Assembly: GCF_021032705.1 (NCBI RefSeq)
Contig: NZ_JAHVXI010000002.1
Coordinates: 642,490 to 706,489 of the forward strand
Source of the DNA: Psychroserpens luteolus
Lineage (GTDB): Bacteria; Bacteroidota; Bacteroidia; Flavobacteriales; Flavobacteriaceae
DNA length: 64,000 nt
Direction of reading: 5' to 3'
Below are positions 8,310 through 17,567 of this stretch, in pieces. Position 1 is the stretch's first letter, and every line of letters starts with the position of its first letter. A model generated the notes under the pieces. That model saw only the letters and a program-made list of their open reading frames with translations, was not told where the DNA came from and made no database searches. Made by a program: the position numbers and the translations under genes.

Positions 8310-10361
8310 TTATTGCTTAATAATTCTCACAGTTTCTGTAACATCACCAATTGTAACTTGAACGAAATAAGCTCCTTGGCTTAATGTATTCATGTTAATT
8401 GTGCTTTCAACAGCATTAGGAGCAGTTCTAAGAACTTCTTGTCCTAACATGTTATATACAGCAACGTTTTGAATATTTTTTTGTGCATTTAATGTTAATT
8501 CACCTTTCACTGGGTTAGGGAAATATGTAAATGCGTTTTCATTTTCAAATTCTTCAGTACTTAATGCATCTGGAGACCATATTTTAACTGTAATATCATC
8601 GCCAACAGTAGAACCTGTACCATATTGAAAAACTCTAGTATAGTATGTTTCACCTACAGTTAAGCCTGTAGCATTTACTTCCTCAGGGTTTCCACTATCA
8701 TCACAACCTACTACTGTTAAAGAGCCACAAGTTCCTGAATATAATACAGCAACAAGGTCTGTAAAGTTACTTGTCTCGTAAGTAACGTTAACATTAGTTG
8801 TTAAAGCTTCAAAAGAATACCAAATATCGTCATTTGCTGTTCCAGTAAAACCATTACATTCCTCAGCTGGTAAACCTGAATCGGTAGCACCATTAAGAGT
8901 TCCTGCAGTTGGAGTCGCCGAAGCTGCATCAACTATACTTGTTTCTTGTACTACTAATTGTGCTGTTGGACAATCATCATTAGCTGGAGGACATACAAAA
9001 CTTACAGCTGGTAAATCCACATTACATCCTGCATCAGATTCATGCTCTAAAGTAATTACAACATCAGTACCTGAAGCAAAAGGACCTATATTTACAACTC
9101 CTGTTGCACTTGTATTTGTACTTGCTACACCTCCATCGTTAGAAATTGTAATCGTAGTTGAGTCACCTAAATCAGTTACATCTACATCAATAGAGAATTC
9201 ACCTGTCCCACATTCGTCTACAATAGATGTAGTAGCTGTTGCAGCTGTACATGGTAAAGAATAAAGACAGAACTCTACCGTTGTTGCAGCAGAATCTGTC
9301 CAAATCATAGCAAAATATGAATTACCTGGAGTTAATCCTGCAATCGAACCACTTGCATTATTGAAACAAGTAGCTGGTACTTCAGTTAAAGAGCCACAAG
9401 CACCTTCATAAATTATAATTCCAGGACTTCCAGTTCCGGAAACAAATTCCATCTGACCTGATGCTGGAGCAGTAAATGAATACCAAAGACCTAAATTTCC
9501 GAATGTATCACAACTAACCAATTCATCAGCACCTTCAGTAGCCACTGACGTTGAAGTAACAGTATTACCTGGACATGTACTAGCTGATGGTATCGCTATG
9601 CTTATAGCTGTTCCGCAATCATCATTAGGGGCTGGGCAAGTAAATGCTACATTACCTAAATCTGCACTACAGATAGGATCTACGTCATGATCAAGAGTAA
9701 TATTTACATTAGAACCAGAAGCAAATGGTCCAACAGAAACAACACCAGTAGTTGTTACATCTGTTGAAGCAACACCACCATCATTTGAAATAGTAACTGT
9801 AGTAGCATCTCCTAAGCTAGTCACATCAACATCTATAAAGAAATTGTCAGCTCCTCCACAATCGGTTGTACCTAAAACAGCATTACCCTCAACTGGAGTA
9901 CATGTAGGAGGAGGTCCACAAGTAATTGCAGCTTCCCAACCGTCTCTTGTAACTGAACCATCAGAAGTAAATACAAATGTTAAACATCCTGAAGCATCAG
10001 TTGAGATTATAGTCATTCCTTGTAAATCACCTGATCCGTTAGGAGTTGCGTCATCTCTATCCCAACACCATATTGTTCCCCCTCCAGGAGGGTCAATAGT
10101 AGTAGCAGTATTGTCTGCTCCGTCATGAATTGTTAAACCATCATAACATCCTGTTCCATTATTTTCAGTAGAAAAGAAACTAAAATCTACAAAAACCACA
10201 TCGCCTGGATTGTCTGGGCATATTGTATAAGTAATATTTTCATTACTAGAATAATCAGATCCAGCACCTCCAGAATCGGTAAAAGTGTCTCCACAATTTT
10301 GTGCAAAAACTGCAAAAGAGCTAAACAGCATTGCTACAAATAATAAAGTAATTTTTTTCAT
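8310..10361 (-). CDS. Secreted T9SS cargo protein with CUB domain, duplicated modules and sorting domain
   Basis: A 683-residue exported protein. The signal peptide is MKKITLLFVAMLFSSFAVFAQ, cleaved near 21. Residues about 23-150 form a CUB-like domain with paired cysteines. Two homologous beta modules of about 90 residues follow (about 155-245 and 370-460), sharing the segments VTISNDGGVAST and GPFASG. Each is followed by a PPC-type module starting PPANDDC or PAPNDDC. The last 75 residues are a type A T9SS sorting domain (YFPNPVKGELTL ... MLGQEVL ... GAYFVQV ... IIKQ). It should be secreted and bound to the cell surface, perhaps for adhesion or glycan/protein binding. No catalytic domain is seen. 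It has its own terminator. Confidence 0.85.
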   Translation of the reverse strand: MKKITLLFVAMLFSSFAVFAQNCGDTFTDSGGAGSDYSSNENITYTICPDNPGDVVFVDFSFFSTENNGTGCYDGLTIHDGADNTATTIDPPGGGTIWCWDRDDATPNGSGDLQGMTIISTDASGCLTFVFTSDGSVTRDGWEAAITCGPPPTCTPVEGNAVLGTTDCGGADNFFIDVDVTSLGDATTVTISNDGGVASTDVTTTGVVSVGPFASGSNVNITLDHDVDPICSADLGNVAFTCPAPNDDCGTAISIAIPSASTCPGNTVTSTSVATEGADELVSCDTFGNLGLWYSFTAPASGQMEFVSGTGSPGIIIYEGACGSLTEVPATCFNNASGSIAGLTPGNSYFAMIWTDSAATTVEFCLYSLPCTAATATTSIVDECGTGEFSIDVDVTDLGDSTTITISNDGGVASTNTSATGVVNIGPFASGTDVVITLEHESDAGCNVDLPAVSFVCPPANDDCPTAQLVVQETSIVDAASATPTAGTLNGATDSGLPAEECNGFTGTANDDIWYSFEALTTNVNVTYETSNFTDLVAVLYSGTCGSLTVVGCDDSGNPEEVNATGLTVGETYYTRVFQYGTGSTVGDDITVKIWSPDALSTEEFENENAFTYFPNPVKGELTLNAQKNIQNVAVYNMLGQEVLRTAPNAVESTINMNTLSQGAYFVQVTIGDVTETVRIIKQ

Positions 10362-10457
10362 ATTTAGTTGAATTTAATTAATAAGTCTTAAAATTATGAT
10401 ATTTCTCTAATAAACAGAAATGTATATTATATAATCGATAAAAAGGGAAAAACACCG

Positions 10458-10574
10458 ATGAAAAGAGGTATTGATTTCGAAATCAATAGTTTAAAAAAAC
10501 TGATAGAGCTCAACAAAAAAATTCAAAAAGCAATAGCTAAAAGGTAAAAATAAATCTCAATAGTGACCTCTTTT
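10458..10574 (+). other. Intergenic inverted repeats with a 29-codon open frame
   Basis: The 239-base gap between two secreted-protein genes holds an 18-base perfect palindrome (ATTGATTTCGAAATCAAT, 10470-10487), plus AAAAGAGGT at 10461-10469 complementary to ACCTCTTTT at 10566-10574. An ATG at 10458 opens a 29-codon frame (MKRGIDFEINSL... rich in Lys and Ile) that stops at 10547. The 12-base sequence TTTAGTTGAATT occurs at 10363 and again at 10578. No gene family is recognised; the frame may be chance. Confidence 0.3.
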
Positions 10575-10600
10575 TATTTTAGTTGAATTAGAAATGGCTA

Positions 10601-12310
10601 TTACTGTTTTAACACCTGAATCACTTTTGTTTGATTTTTAATAAAAACCTTTAAGATATATGTACCAGATTGTAGGTTAGACATGTCTATGTTTTGGATT
10701 GCATGTTGACCATCAATAGAAACTATTCGCTGTCCCAAAACAGTAAAGACTTCAATTGTATCAATAACTTCAGTAGATTCAAGCTTCAATAGATTTGTAA
10801 CCGGATTTGGAGAAACAGTCAAACCATAATCAATCGCATTCTCATCGATTCCTAAAGCGCTACCCTCTAAAAGAGTAAGCATTTGATTAGACTGAATATT
10901 AAAATACGTTTCCTCTAAGCCACTTGGCCAAAATATTTTAATGTAATCGATTAACACATTGTCATCTAACCCAAAATGCATCATATTAGAGTTTTGGCCT
11001 AGATAACCTTCGCCGCATAACTTATATCCATATTGTTTTTCTCCATTGACTGAAATCTCAACTCTTGCTCCTATGGCATTTTTATTACTTTGAGTTCCTT
11101 CTAATTTCAATTTTATCCAATGCAATGAATTAAGTGTCATGTTTTTCCATAAAAATATATCTTGACCATCATTACTAACAACAATATCTAATAATCCATC
11201 ATTATCAATATCACCAACAGCATTAGAATAACTTGTCCCATTGTCTCCTGGAAAACAGCTATTATTTAAGGTAAATGTATTATTATTGTTGTTTTCATAA
11301 AATGCTGCAGACAACAATCCTACTTGACTTCCGTTTAATTGCCCGCTCACATACAAATCGAGATCACTATCATTGTCAGCTTCAAAAAATACAGCTCCCC
11401 AGCCTATACTATCAAAACTAGTTCCTGTAGGTACTGCTACATTCTGAAAGGTTTCATCGCCATTATTTTTCAATAGATAATTCCCAGTGGGACTATTTGT
11501 TATATAAATATCAAAGTAGCCATCTTTATTATAATCACCCACTGTAGTAGACATAGCATCAATAGCTATATTTGTTCCAGAAGATACGCTTATATCGCTA
11601 AAGGTTCCGTCACCATTGTTCTTGTAAAGTTTATTCTCAAAGCTAAACTTATCGTTGGAAACATATATGTCTTGATGACCATCATTATTGATATCTAAAA
11701 AAGCAGAGCAAAATGAGAATACAGGACTACTATTAATTCCTGCCTGTATAGTAACATCTGTAAAAGTTCCATCTCCATTATTCTTATAGAGTATATTAGA
11801 AAATATTGATGTTCTATTACTTAAAAATACATCCAAATAACCATCATTATCATAATCTCCCCAAGACGCACCGAAGGTGTATACATTACCTGTTACCATA
11901 CCAGAAGTAGCAGAAATATCTTCAAAGATCATATTTCCTTGATTCTTTAGCAATTTATTTCCATTTGTATCACTAGTCACAAATAAATCATTATCACCAT
12001 CATTATCGAAATCTACCCATACAACACAGCGTGTTTGATAATTTATGTAAGACAAATTAAAATCTTGCTCTACAAAAACGCCATATATGTTTTTAAAAAA
12101 CCTGAGTTCATTGTTATCTGCCGTACTTATAGTGATATCGTCCCAACCATCATTATTGTAATCAAAAAATGAAATCCCATTTCCATAGGATGTCAATCCA
12201 GGAGAAATGGCAACACCAAGGTCATTAGCTACATTTCCAAATTGTATCTGGGAATACAATGAAAACAATGAAAAGAAACAAAACAGAAAGGAGTAATATA
12301 CTTTTCTCAT
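10601..12310 (-). CDS. FG-GAP/VCBS repeat protein with ASPIC/UnbV domain and T9SS sorting domain
   Basis: A 569-residue secreted protein. After a signal peptide (about 1-20, ending YSQ) come at least six FG-GAP/VCBS-type repeats, recognisable by NNDGWDDI, NDGDNDLFV, NDGYLDVFL, KDGYFDIYI and KNNGDGTFTDV; these are calcium-binding beta-propeller blades. Residues about 395-470 match the ASPIC/UnbV (CRTAC1-like) domain (KLEGTQSNKNAIGARVEI, IKIFWPSGLEE). The C-terminal 75 residues are a T9SS sorting domain (VSPNPVTNLLKLE ... GTYILKV ... VLKQ). A surface-attached binding protein is likely; no enzyme motif is seen. Confidence 0.87.
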   Translation of the reverse strand: MRKVYYSFLFCFFSLFSLYSQIQFGNVANDLGVAISPGLTSYGNGISFFDYNNDGWDDITISTADNNELRFFKNIYGVFVEQDFNLSYINYQTRCVVWVDFDNDGDNDLFVTSDTNGNKLLKNQGNMIFEDISATSGMVTGNVYTFGASWGDYDNDGYLDVFLSNRTSIFSNILYKNNGDGTFTDVTIQAGINSSPVFSFCSAFLDINNDGHQDIYVSNDKFSFENKLYKNNGDGTFSDISVSSGTNIAIDAMSTTVGDYNKDGYFDIYITNSPTGNYLLKNNGDETFQNVAVPTGTSFDSIGWGAVFFEADNDSDLDLYVSGQLNGSQVGLLSAAFYENNNNNTFTLNNSCFPGDNGTSYSNAVGDIDNDGLLDIVVSNDGQDIFLWKNMTLNSLHWIKLKLEGTQSNKNAIGARVEISVNGEKQYGYKLCGEGYLGQNSNMMHFGLDDNVLIDYIKIFWPSGLEETYFNIQSNQMLTLLEGSALGIDENAIDYGLTVSPNPVTNLLKLESTEVIDTIEVFTVLGQRIVSIDGQHAIQNIDMSNLQSGTYILKVFIKNQTKVIQVLKQ

Positions 12311-12494
12311 GATCTAAAAATTAACTTATACAATATAATAATAAAAAAAGAGGCTTCAACAATAAAGTTTATATCTGTTATCGCATTCATCAAACCCCTC
12401 ATCAATACAAGTCAAGCTTCCTGAAATATCCATAAACACAAAAAATTTATCTGTTTAACGGTAAATTATTCTAAAAGAAAACACTTATAAACAT

Positions 12495-12522
12495 AAAAAA
12501 CCGATGCGTTAACATCGGTTTT
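12495..12522 (-). terminator. Terminator after fabI
   Basis: AAAACCGATG at 12497-12506 pairs with CATCGGTTTT at 12513-12522 around a 6-base loop. On the minus strand it follows the fabI stop by about 25 bases and ends in six T. The rest of the gap up to the start at 12310 holds no feature that I can see. Confidence 0.8.
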
Positions 12523-12546
12523 AAGTTTATATGTCTATTGCGGGAT

Positions 12547-13365
12547 CTATTGATTATCTACAAAAGTATCCATTACGGCATCACTCACGCCCATATTACT
12601 AAACCCTCCATCATTGTACAAGTTTTGCAATGTCACTCTTTTTGTCAAATCGCTAAATAAGGTGACTGTGTAATTTGCACAATCTAGTGCTGTCGCATTA
12701 CCTAATGGTGACATTTTCTCTGCGTAGGCTATAAACCCGTCAAAGCCTTTTACTCCCTGACCAGCTGTAGTTGGAGTTGGTGATTGAGAAATCGTATTGA
12801 CTCTCACTTTTTTATCTCTTCCGAAGAAATAACCAAAACTACGTGCTATACTTTCTAGATATGCTTTGTTATCGGCCATATCATTATAATCAGGAAACAC
12901 ACGTTGAGCAGCCATATACGTTAAGGCTACAATACTTCCCCATTCGTTCATAGCATCTGCTTTGTATAAGGTTTGCATAACTTTATGAAATGACATTGCA
13001 GATACATCTGTTCCTTTTTGCGTCCAATCATATTTCTGATCTGTATAAGCCCTACCCTTTCTTACATTTATAGACATCCCAATAGAATGTAATACAAAAT
13101 CAAGCTTACCGCCAAGAATCTCCATAGACTTAGTAACTAAATTTTCTAGGTCCTCTTCAGAGGTTGCATCAGCAGGAATAATTTGTGATCCCGTTTTTTC
13201 GGCTAAATCATTGATTTGTCCCATTCGCATTGCAATTGGTGCATTTGTTAATACAAACGTACCTCCTTCTTCGTGAACACGCTCTGCTGTTTTCCAAGCG
13301 ATTGAATTTGGGTCTAATGCGCCGAAGATGATTCCGCGTTTTCCTTTTAATAAATTGTATGACAT
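12547..13365 (-). CDS. fabI: Enoyl-[acyl-carrier-protein] reductase [NADH]
   Basis: FabI reduces trans-2-enoyl-ACP in the last step of each fatty-acid elongation cycle. The 272-residue short-chain dehydrogenase has the FabI-type cofactor loop IIFGALDPNSIAW near residue 11, and the catalytic Y-x6-K in YNDMADNK at about 160-167 that distinguishes ENRs. NTISQSPTPTTAGQGVKGF forms the substrate loop. Length is close to the E. coli enzyme (262). It appears monocistronic, with its own -7 element and terminator. It is the expected target of triclosan-type inhibitors. Confidence 0.96.
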   Translation of the reverse strand: MSYNLLKGKRGIIFGALDPNSIAWKTAERVHEEGGTFVLTNAPIAMRMGQINDLAEKTGSQIIPADATSEEDLENLVTKSMEILGGKLDFVLHSIGMSINVRKGRAYTDQKYDWTQKGTDVSAMSFHKVMQTLYKADAMNEWGSIVALTYMAAQRVFPDYNDMADNKAYLESIARSFGYFFGRDKKVRVNTISQSPTPTTAGQGVKGFDGFIAYAEKMSPLGNATALDCANYTVTLFSDLTKRVTLQNLYNDGGFSNMGVSDAVMDTFVDNQ

Positions 13366-13403
13366 GCGTATATAATTAAGATGTTAGTTGATTATTTATG
13401 GTT

Positions 13404-13411
13404 CAAAGATA
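13404..13411 (-). promoter_or_regulatory. -7 element of fabI
   Basis: TATCTTTG on the minus strand matches TAnnTTTG in full, 38 bases before the fabI ATG. A -33 TTG is not evident. Confidence 0.45.
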
Positions 13412-13414
13412 GTA

Positions 13415-15067
13415 TTAATTGAGTAATTGTTTTGCATGCTCTATAGCAGAATTTGTAACATCTACACCTCCAAGCATCTCTGCGATCTCAACAATACGTT
13501 CATCTGGATTTAATTTTTTAAGATGGGTTTGAGTCACATTATCTATATCCTTTTTATAGACTTTAAAATGAGAGTCACCCTTTGCTGCTATTTGTGGCAA
13601 ATGCGTAATGGTAAATACTTGCATTGTTTTACTCATCTGCTGCATAATAGCTGCCATTTTATTCGAAATTTCACCAGATACACCTGTATCTATTTCGTCA
13701 AACATTATGGTTGGTAACTGTTTGTATTTTGATAAAACCGATTTAATAGCCAACATGATTCTTGATAATTCTCCTCCTGAAGCTGATTTTTTAAGATCAT
13801 TAAACTGACCACCTTTATTTGCTGAAAATAAAAATTGCAGACGATCGGTACCGTTTGTTAAAAATAAATCAGAGGTTTCCAATTCAATTTTGAATTTAGC
13901 ATTAAGCATTCCCAATGTTGATAAAATCGTTTCCAATTGCTGAATTAGCTCCGGAATAATCGCTGCTCGATTATCGTGAATAGAAATTGCCATAGACTTT
14001 AATTGCTTTTCTAAATCATTTATTTCGTTTTCTTTTTCAATAATGATAGCATCTAAGCTTTCGGTCATAGAAACGTTTTGAGACAACTTCTCTTTAATAG
14101 TAATAAGTTCTTCCACAGATGACACTGTATGCTTCTGCATCAAGTTGTGAATGACCTGTAATTTAGTATTAACACTATCCAAACGATTTGGATCTGCCTC
14201 TAACTGATCTTCAAGCTGTTCAATTTCCGAAAAAACATCATCCAATTCAATTAAAGTACTAGCAACACGCTGAGAAACATCATCATATTGTTTTCCATAG
14301 CCAGATAATTTACCTAACAAATTCTTGATCTCTGTGAGATGATTTATAACACCAACATCATCATTATTTAACAACTGATGAGAATGTGCTAATTTTTCCT
14401 TTATCTCCTCAACATTGTTGAGTGTTTCGTACTCGCTTTCTAATGTTTCCAGTTCTCCAGGCACCAATTTAGCTTCATCCAATTCTTTTAAGAGGAACAA
14501 ATTATAGTCAAATTCTTTTATAGATTCTGCTTTTTGCTGTTGCACAGCTTCTAACTGAAATTTTAACTCTTTGTAATTGTTAAGCGCTTTAGAGTACACA
14601 CCCAAACTATCTGAATTATCTGCTAAAGCATCAATAATTTGAAATTGAAAATCATCATTAGTAAGCTGCAACGTTTGATGTTGCGAATGAATATCTAATA
14701 GGCGCTCACCTATAACCTGAAGGTTATTTAAATTTACTGGAGTGTCATTAATAAATGCTCTAGACTTTCCAGAAGGCAAAATCTCCCTTCTAATAATAGT
14801 GAAAGCCTCATAATCTAAATCCTCAGTATCAAATATGGGTTTTAAATTGTATTTAGCAACGTCAAAAGTCGCTTCTATTATGCACTTTTTTGAGGTATCT
14901 TTAATACTACTAAGGTCTGCACGTTTACCTAAAACTAAGGATAACCCTCCTAACAAAATAGATTTTCCAGCTCCGGTTTCACCTGTAATAATAGACAAAC
15001 CGTTATTGAAACTTACATGAAGTTCATCAATAAGCGCATAATTTTTTATGGTAAGTTGTGTGAGCAT
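13415..15067 (-). CDS. recN: DNA repair protein RecN
   Basis: An SMC-like ATPase acting in double-strand break repair. The 550-residue protein starts with MLTQLTIKNYALIDEL and has Walker A GETGAGKS at 29-36. A long coiled-coil region of about 300 residues (about 160-350) follows, then the ABC signature SGGELSR at about 428, Walker B with IMFDEIDTGVSG, and the H-loop TITHLPQIA. Length is normal. It is followed by fabI, with only 49 bases between. The DUF4835 gene upstream is on the same strand, separated by 59 bases. Confidence 0.97.
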   Translation of the reverse strand: MLTQLTIKNYALIDELHVSFNNGLSIITGETGAGKSILLGGLSLVLGKRADLSSIKDTSKKCIIEATFDVAKYNLKPIFDTEDLDYEAFTIIRREILPSGKSRAFINDTPVNLNNLQVIGERLLDIHSQHQTLQLTNDDFQFQIIDALADNSDSLGVYSKALNNYKELKFQLEAVQQQKAESIKEFDYNLFLLKELDEAKLVPGELETLESEYETLNNVEEIKEKLAHSHQLLNNDDVGVINHLTEIKNLLGKLSGYGKQYDDVSQRVASTLIELDDVFSEIEQLEDQLEADPNRLDSVNTKLQVIHNLMQKHTVSSVEELITIKEKLSQNVSMTESLDAIIIEKENEINDLEKQLKSMAISIHDNRAAIIPELIQQLETILSTLGMLNAKFKIELETSDLFLTNGTDRLQFLFSANKGGQFNDLKKSASGGELSRIMLAIKSVLSKYKQLPTIMFDEIDTGVSGEISNKMAAIMQQMSKTMQVFTITHLPQIAAKGDSHFKVYKKDIDNVTQTHLKKLNPDERIVEIAEMLGGVDVTNSAIEHAKQLLN

Positions 15068-15126
15068 TTAAGCATTAATAATTACAGTATGAAAATACTG
15101 AAATTAACTATAAAACAAGTGAAAGC

Positions 15127-16014
15127 TTAGAAATTTATTTTACGCCATTTAGCAGCATGGAAAGGTGCAATCTTAGTTAATGTAGATATAAGATCAGATA
15201 CATTAACCGAAGGTCCATCACTAAATATGTCTTGAATCTCATCTGATTTAGCATCAAAAAATACGCGCATCAAATATGAGTTTGGACGACGGTTATTTAA
15301 AGTCTGTAAATCTGTAATTGTTCTTGCAATGGTTTGCTTGCCCTCTTTCGCATCATTACTCATCTCGTCTAAGCCTTTGCGATGGTAATTATACATGACA
15401 TCTCTAAACTCTTTAAACGTTGGTGACAGGACATTATCTATCAAAACAAAACGTGTTTGTTGACCATCAGACAACTTCCAACCTTTTGCATTATTCTGTT
15501 GTGAATAATTAACAATAGTTTGTGCTTGTTTGTAATATTCTTCTCCTCCTTTGAGAGAAAATGTATCTGCATCCAACCCTAACATCATGTATATATGAAA
15601 GGTGATCATCGATACTAAATTAGACTCAAATTGATTTGGATTGTAGACGAAGTTCTGAAACTCTAAATATTGAAAGTTAAAATCTTTATCATTATAATTA
15701 TAGATAGGTGTTCCGTAGGTAGAACCAAAAACAGGTCGTGTACTTTGTACCTGTAGTGTAGCCTGAAACAAATCGGTATCATAATTTTCGATAGTAATCA
15801 CCATACCGCAATCTATACGCTCCTGAGGCTTAAAGGACTTGTCTGTCCATTTTGTATTATTAATGAATTCAGTTAGCTGACGTTCTAGCGTTTTAAACAC
15901 TTGCACATTTTCGTTACCTGTTTTTTGTGCATTTACTACAACATTACAATTTAGTTCTTGCGACCAAGACACCGTTGTTATTAAAGCTAATAGAATATAT
16001 ATAAAATTACGCAT
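15127..16014 (-). CDS. porD: DUF4835 family protein, probable type IX secretion protein PorD
   Basis: A 295-residue periplasmic or outer-membrane-associated protein with a signal peptide cleaved after about 19 residues (VSWSQ). The mature start ELNCNVVVNAQKTGNENVQV and the IDCGMVI segment are hallmarks of DUF4835. This family is annotated as the T9SS component PorD in Bacteroidota; I recall that name from family annotation and cannot verify it here. The location directly after coaBC, with an 8-base overlap, is the usual one in Flavobacteriaceae. The T9SS role fits the three T9SS cargo proteins in this window. Confidence 0.75.
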   Translation of the reverse strand: MRNFIYILLALITTVSWSQELNCNVVVNAQKTGNENVQVFKTLERQLTEFINNTKWTDKSFKPQERIDCGMVITIENYDTDLFQATLQVQSTRPVFGSTYGTPIYNYNDKDFNFQYLEFQNFVYNPNQFESNLVSMITFHIYMMLGLDADTFSLKGGEEYYKQAQTIVNYSQQNNAKGWKLSDGQQTRFVLIDNVLSPTFKEFRDVMYNYHRKGLDEMSNDAKEGKQTIARTITDLQTLNNRRPNSYLMRVFFDAKSDEIQDIFSDGPSVNVSDLISTLTKIAPFHAAKWRKINF

Positions 16015-17218
16015 CTGTTTGTTTTAAAATTTGTTGCATTAAGTCTTTCGCTACCTCTGCCTTAGATTTTAACTCATGAGCTATAATCTCATGAGAAGCT
16101 GTTATAAAAGTAACTTTATTTGTTGAACCACCAAAACCTGCTCCTTTATCATTTAAAGAATTAAGGACAATCAAATCTAGATTCTTAGATTCAAGTTTAC
16201 CTTTAGCATGCTCTAATTCGTTATTGGTTTCTAATGCAAAACCTACGAGAAATTGTTGCTTTTTAATAACACCTAAAGACTTTAAAATATCTTTAGTCTT
16301 CTCTAACTCGATAGTAAACGTTGTTTCCTTCTTTTTTATTTTTTGATCTGCTATATTTTTTGGTCTATAGTCGGCTACAGCAGCAGAAAGTATAGCAATA
16401 TCAACTGAAGCAAAATACTTATGCACTTCATCATACATTTCTTGTGCACTCTTTACTCTAATCACATTGATCAAACTATGAGTTACAACTTGTGATGACG
16501 GACCAGAAACAAGAGTCACCTCAGCTCCAAGATTAGTTGCTGCTTTGGCAATTTCAAATCCCATTGTACCACTAGAATGATTTCCTATAAATCGCACAGG
16601 ATCTATTGCTTCATAAGTTGGACCAGCTGTTATCAATACTTTTTTTCCTCTTAGAGGCAACTTACCTAAAACATCATTTTCTATAAAAGAAACAATATCT
16701 TCAGGCTCTGCCATCCGACCTTCACCCACAAGACCACTTGCTAATTCTCCTGATGTAGCAGGTATCATGACATTTCCGAAGGCATTCAATTTTTCAAAAG
16801 AATTTATAGTAGATTGGTGTTTATACATATCTAAGTCCATCGCTGGTGCAAAATAGACAGGACATTTTGCAGAAAGATAGGTCGCCAACAATAGATTGTC
16901 ACAAGTACCATTTGCCATTTTTGACATGGTATTTGCCGTTGCAGGTGCAATAATAAATAGATCTGCCCAGAGTCCGAGCTCTACATGATTATTCCACATA
17001 GCATTATCATCATCTTCATTAGTAAATGATGAATAGACTGGATTTTTTGATAAAGTTGAAAGTGTTAAAGGTGTGATGAAGTCTTTAGAAGCAGGTGTCA
17101 TAACGACCTTTACGTTAGCACCTGCTTTTATAAATAGCCTTACTAGGCTAGCTGTTTTATAAGCAGCAATACCAGCAGTTATGCCTAATAGTATGTTTTT
17201 GCCGCTTAATATTGACAT
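16007..17218 (-). CDS. coaBC: Bifunctional phosphopantothenoylcysteine decarboxylase / phosphopantothenate-cysteine ligase
   Basis: CoaBC makes 4'-phosphopantetheine from 4'-phosphopantothenate and cysteine. I place the start at the ATG at 17218 (MSILSGKNILLGITAGIAAY), 7 bases after the rpoZ stop. A longer in-frame extension to 17272 would overlap rpoZ and adds residues not conserved in the family. The resulting 403 residues match the usual size. The CoaC half has the flavin-binding ITAGIAAYK and the catalytic His in WNNHVEL. The CoaB half begins at about 185 with KVLITAGPTYEAIDPVRFI, and has SSGTMG and AVADYRP. It sits between rpoZ and the DUF4835 gene. Confidence 0.95.
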   Translation of the reverse strand: MSILSGKNILLGITAGIAAYKTASLVRLFIKAGANVKVVMTPASKDFITPLTLSTLSKNPVYSSFTNEDDDNAMWNNHVELGLWADLFIIAPATANTMSKMANGTCDNLLLATYLSAKCPVYFAPAMDLDMYKHQSTINSFEKLNAFGNVMIPATSGELASGLVGEGRMAEPEDIVSFIENDVLGKLPLRGKKVLITAGPTYEAIDPVRFIGNHSSGTMGFEIAKAATNLGAEVTLVSGPSSQVVTHSLINVIRVKSAQEMYDEVHKYFASVDIAILSAAVADYRPKNIADQKIKKKETTFTIELEKTKDILKSLGVIKKQQFLVGFALETNNELEHAKGKLESKNLDLIVLNSLNDKGAGFGGSTNKVTFITASHEIIAHELKSKAEVAKDLMQQILKQTDA

Positions 17219-17225
17219 GCTTGTA

Positions 17226-17555
17226 TTATTCCTGAACGTCGTCTTCAGTATTTCTGTAATAAATCTTGTCATCTAACCATTCTTGAACAGCTAAAGCGTG
17301 TGGCTTAGGCAATTTTTCGTAGAACTTAGACACTTCGATTTGCTCTTTATTTTCAAAGATCTCCTCAAGACTATCGTTATATGTTGCGAACTCTTCAAGT
17401 TTGTCAACTAACTCACGTCTGATATCAGTATTGATCTGTTCTGCTCTTTTTGAAATCACAGAAATTGCTTCGTAGATATTATCTGTTGGAGCGTCAATGA
17501 TATTTCTATCATAAGTTTCTGTTGTAACAGGAGCATTGGTTTTCTTTAAATCCAT
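17226..17555 (-). CDS. rpoZ: DNA-directed RNA polymerase omega subunit (Bacteroidota type)
   Basis: A 109-residue Rpb6/omega-family protein that helps assemble and stabilise RNA polymerase. The core motif DNIYEAISVISKRAEQIN is at about 25-42, and the preceding segment is the usual Bacteroidota variant. It is longer than E. coli omega (91) by an acidic C-terminal tail. The order bamD - rpoZ - coaBC - DUF4835 - recN on one strand with gaps of 7-60 bases is typical of Flavobacteriaceae and supports the call. Confidence 0.9.
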   Translation of the reverse strand: MDLKKTNAPVTTETYDRNIIDAPTDNIYEAISVISKRAEQINTDIRRELVDKLEEFATYNDSLEEIFENKEQIEVSKFYEKLPKPHALAVQEWLDDKIYYRNTEDDVQE

Positions 17556-17567
17556 TATATATGTAAA

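Noticed and set aside
9844..10128. Plus-strand frame of 94 codons within the CUB-domain gene
   Set aside because: Low-complexity antisense frame without start signals.
16007..17272. Longer CoaBC starting at 17272
   Set aside because: It would overlap rpoZ by 47 bases; the family begins at MSILSGKNILLGITAG (17218).
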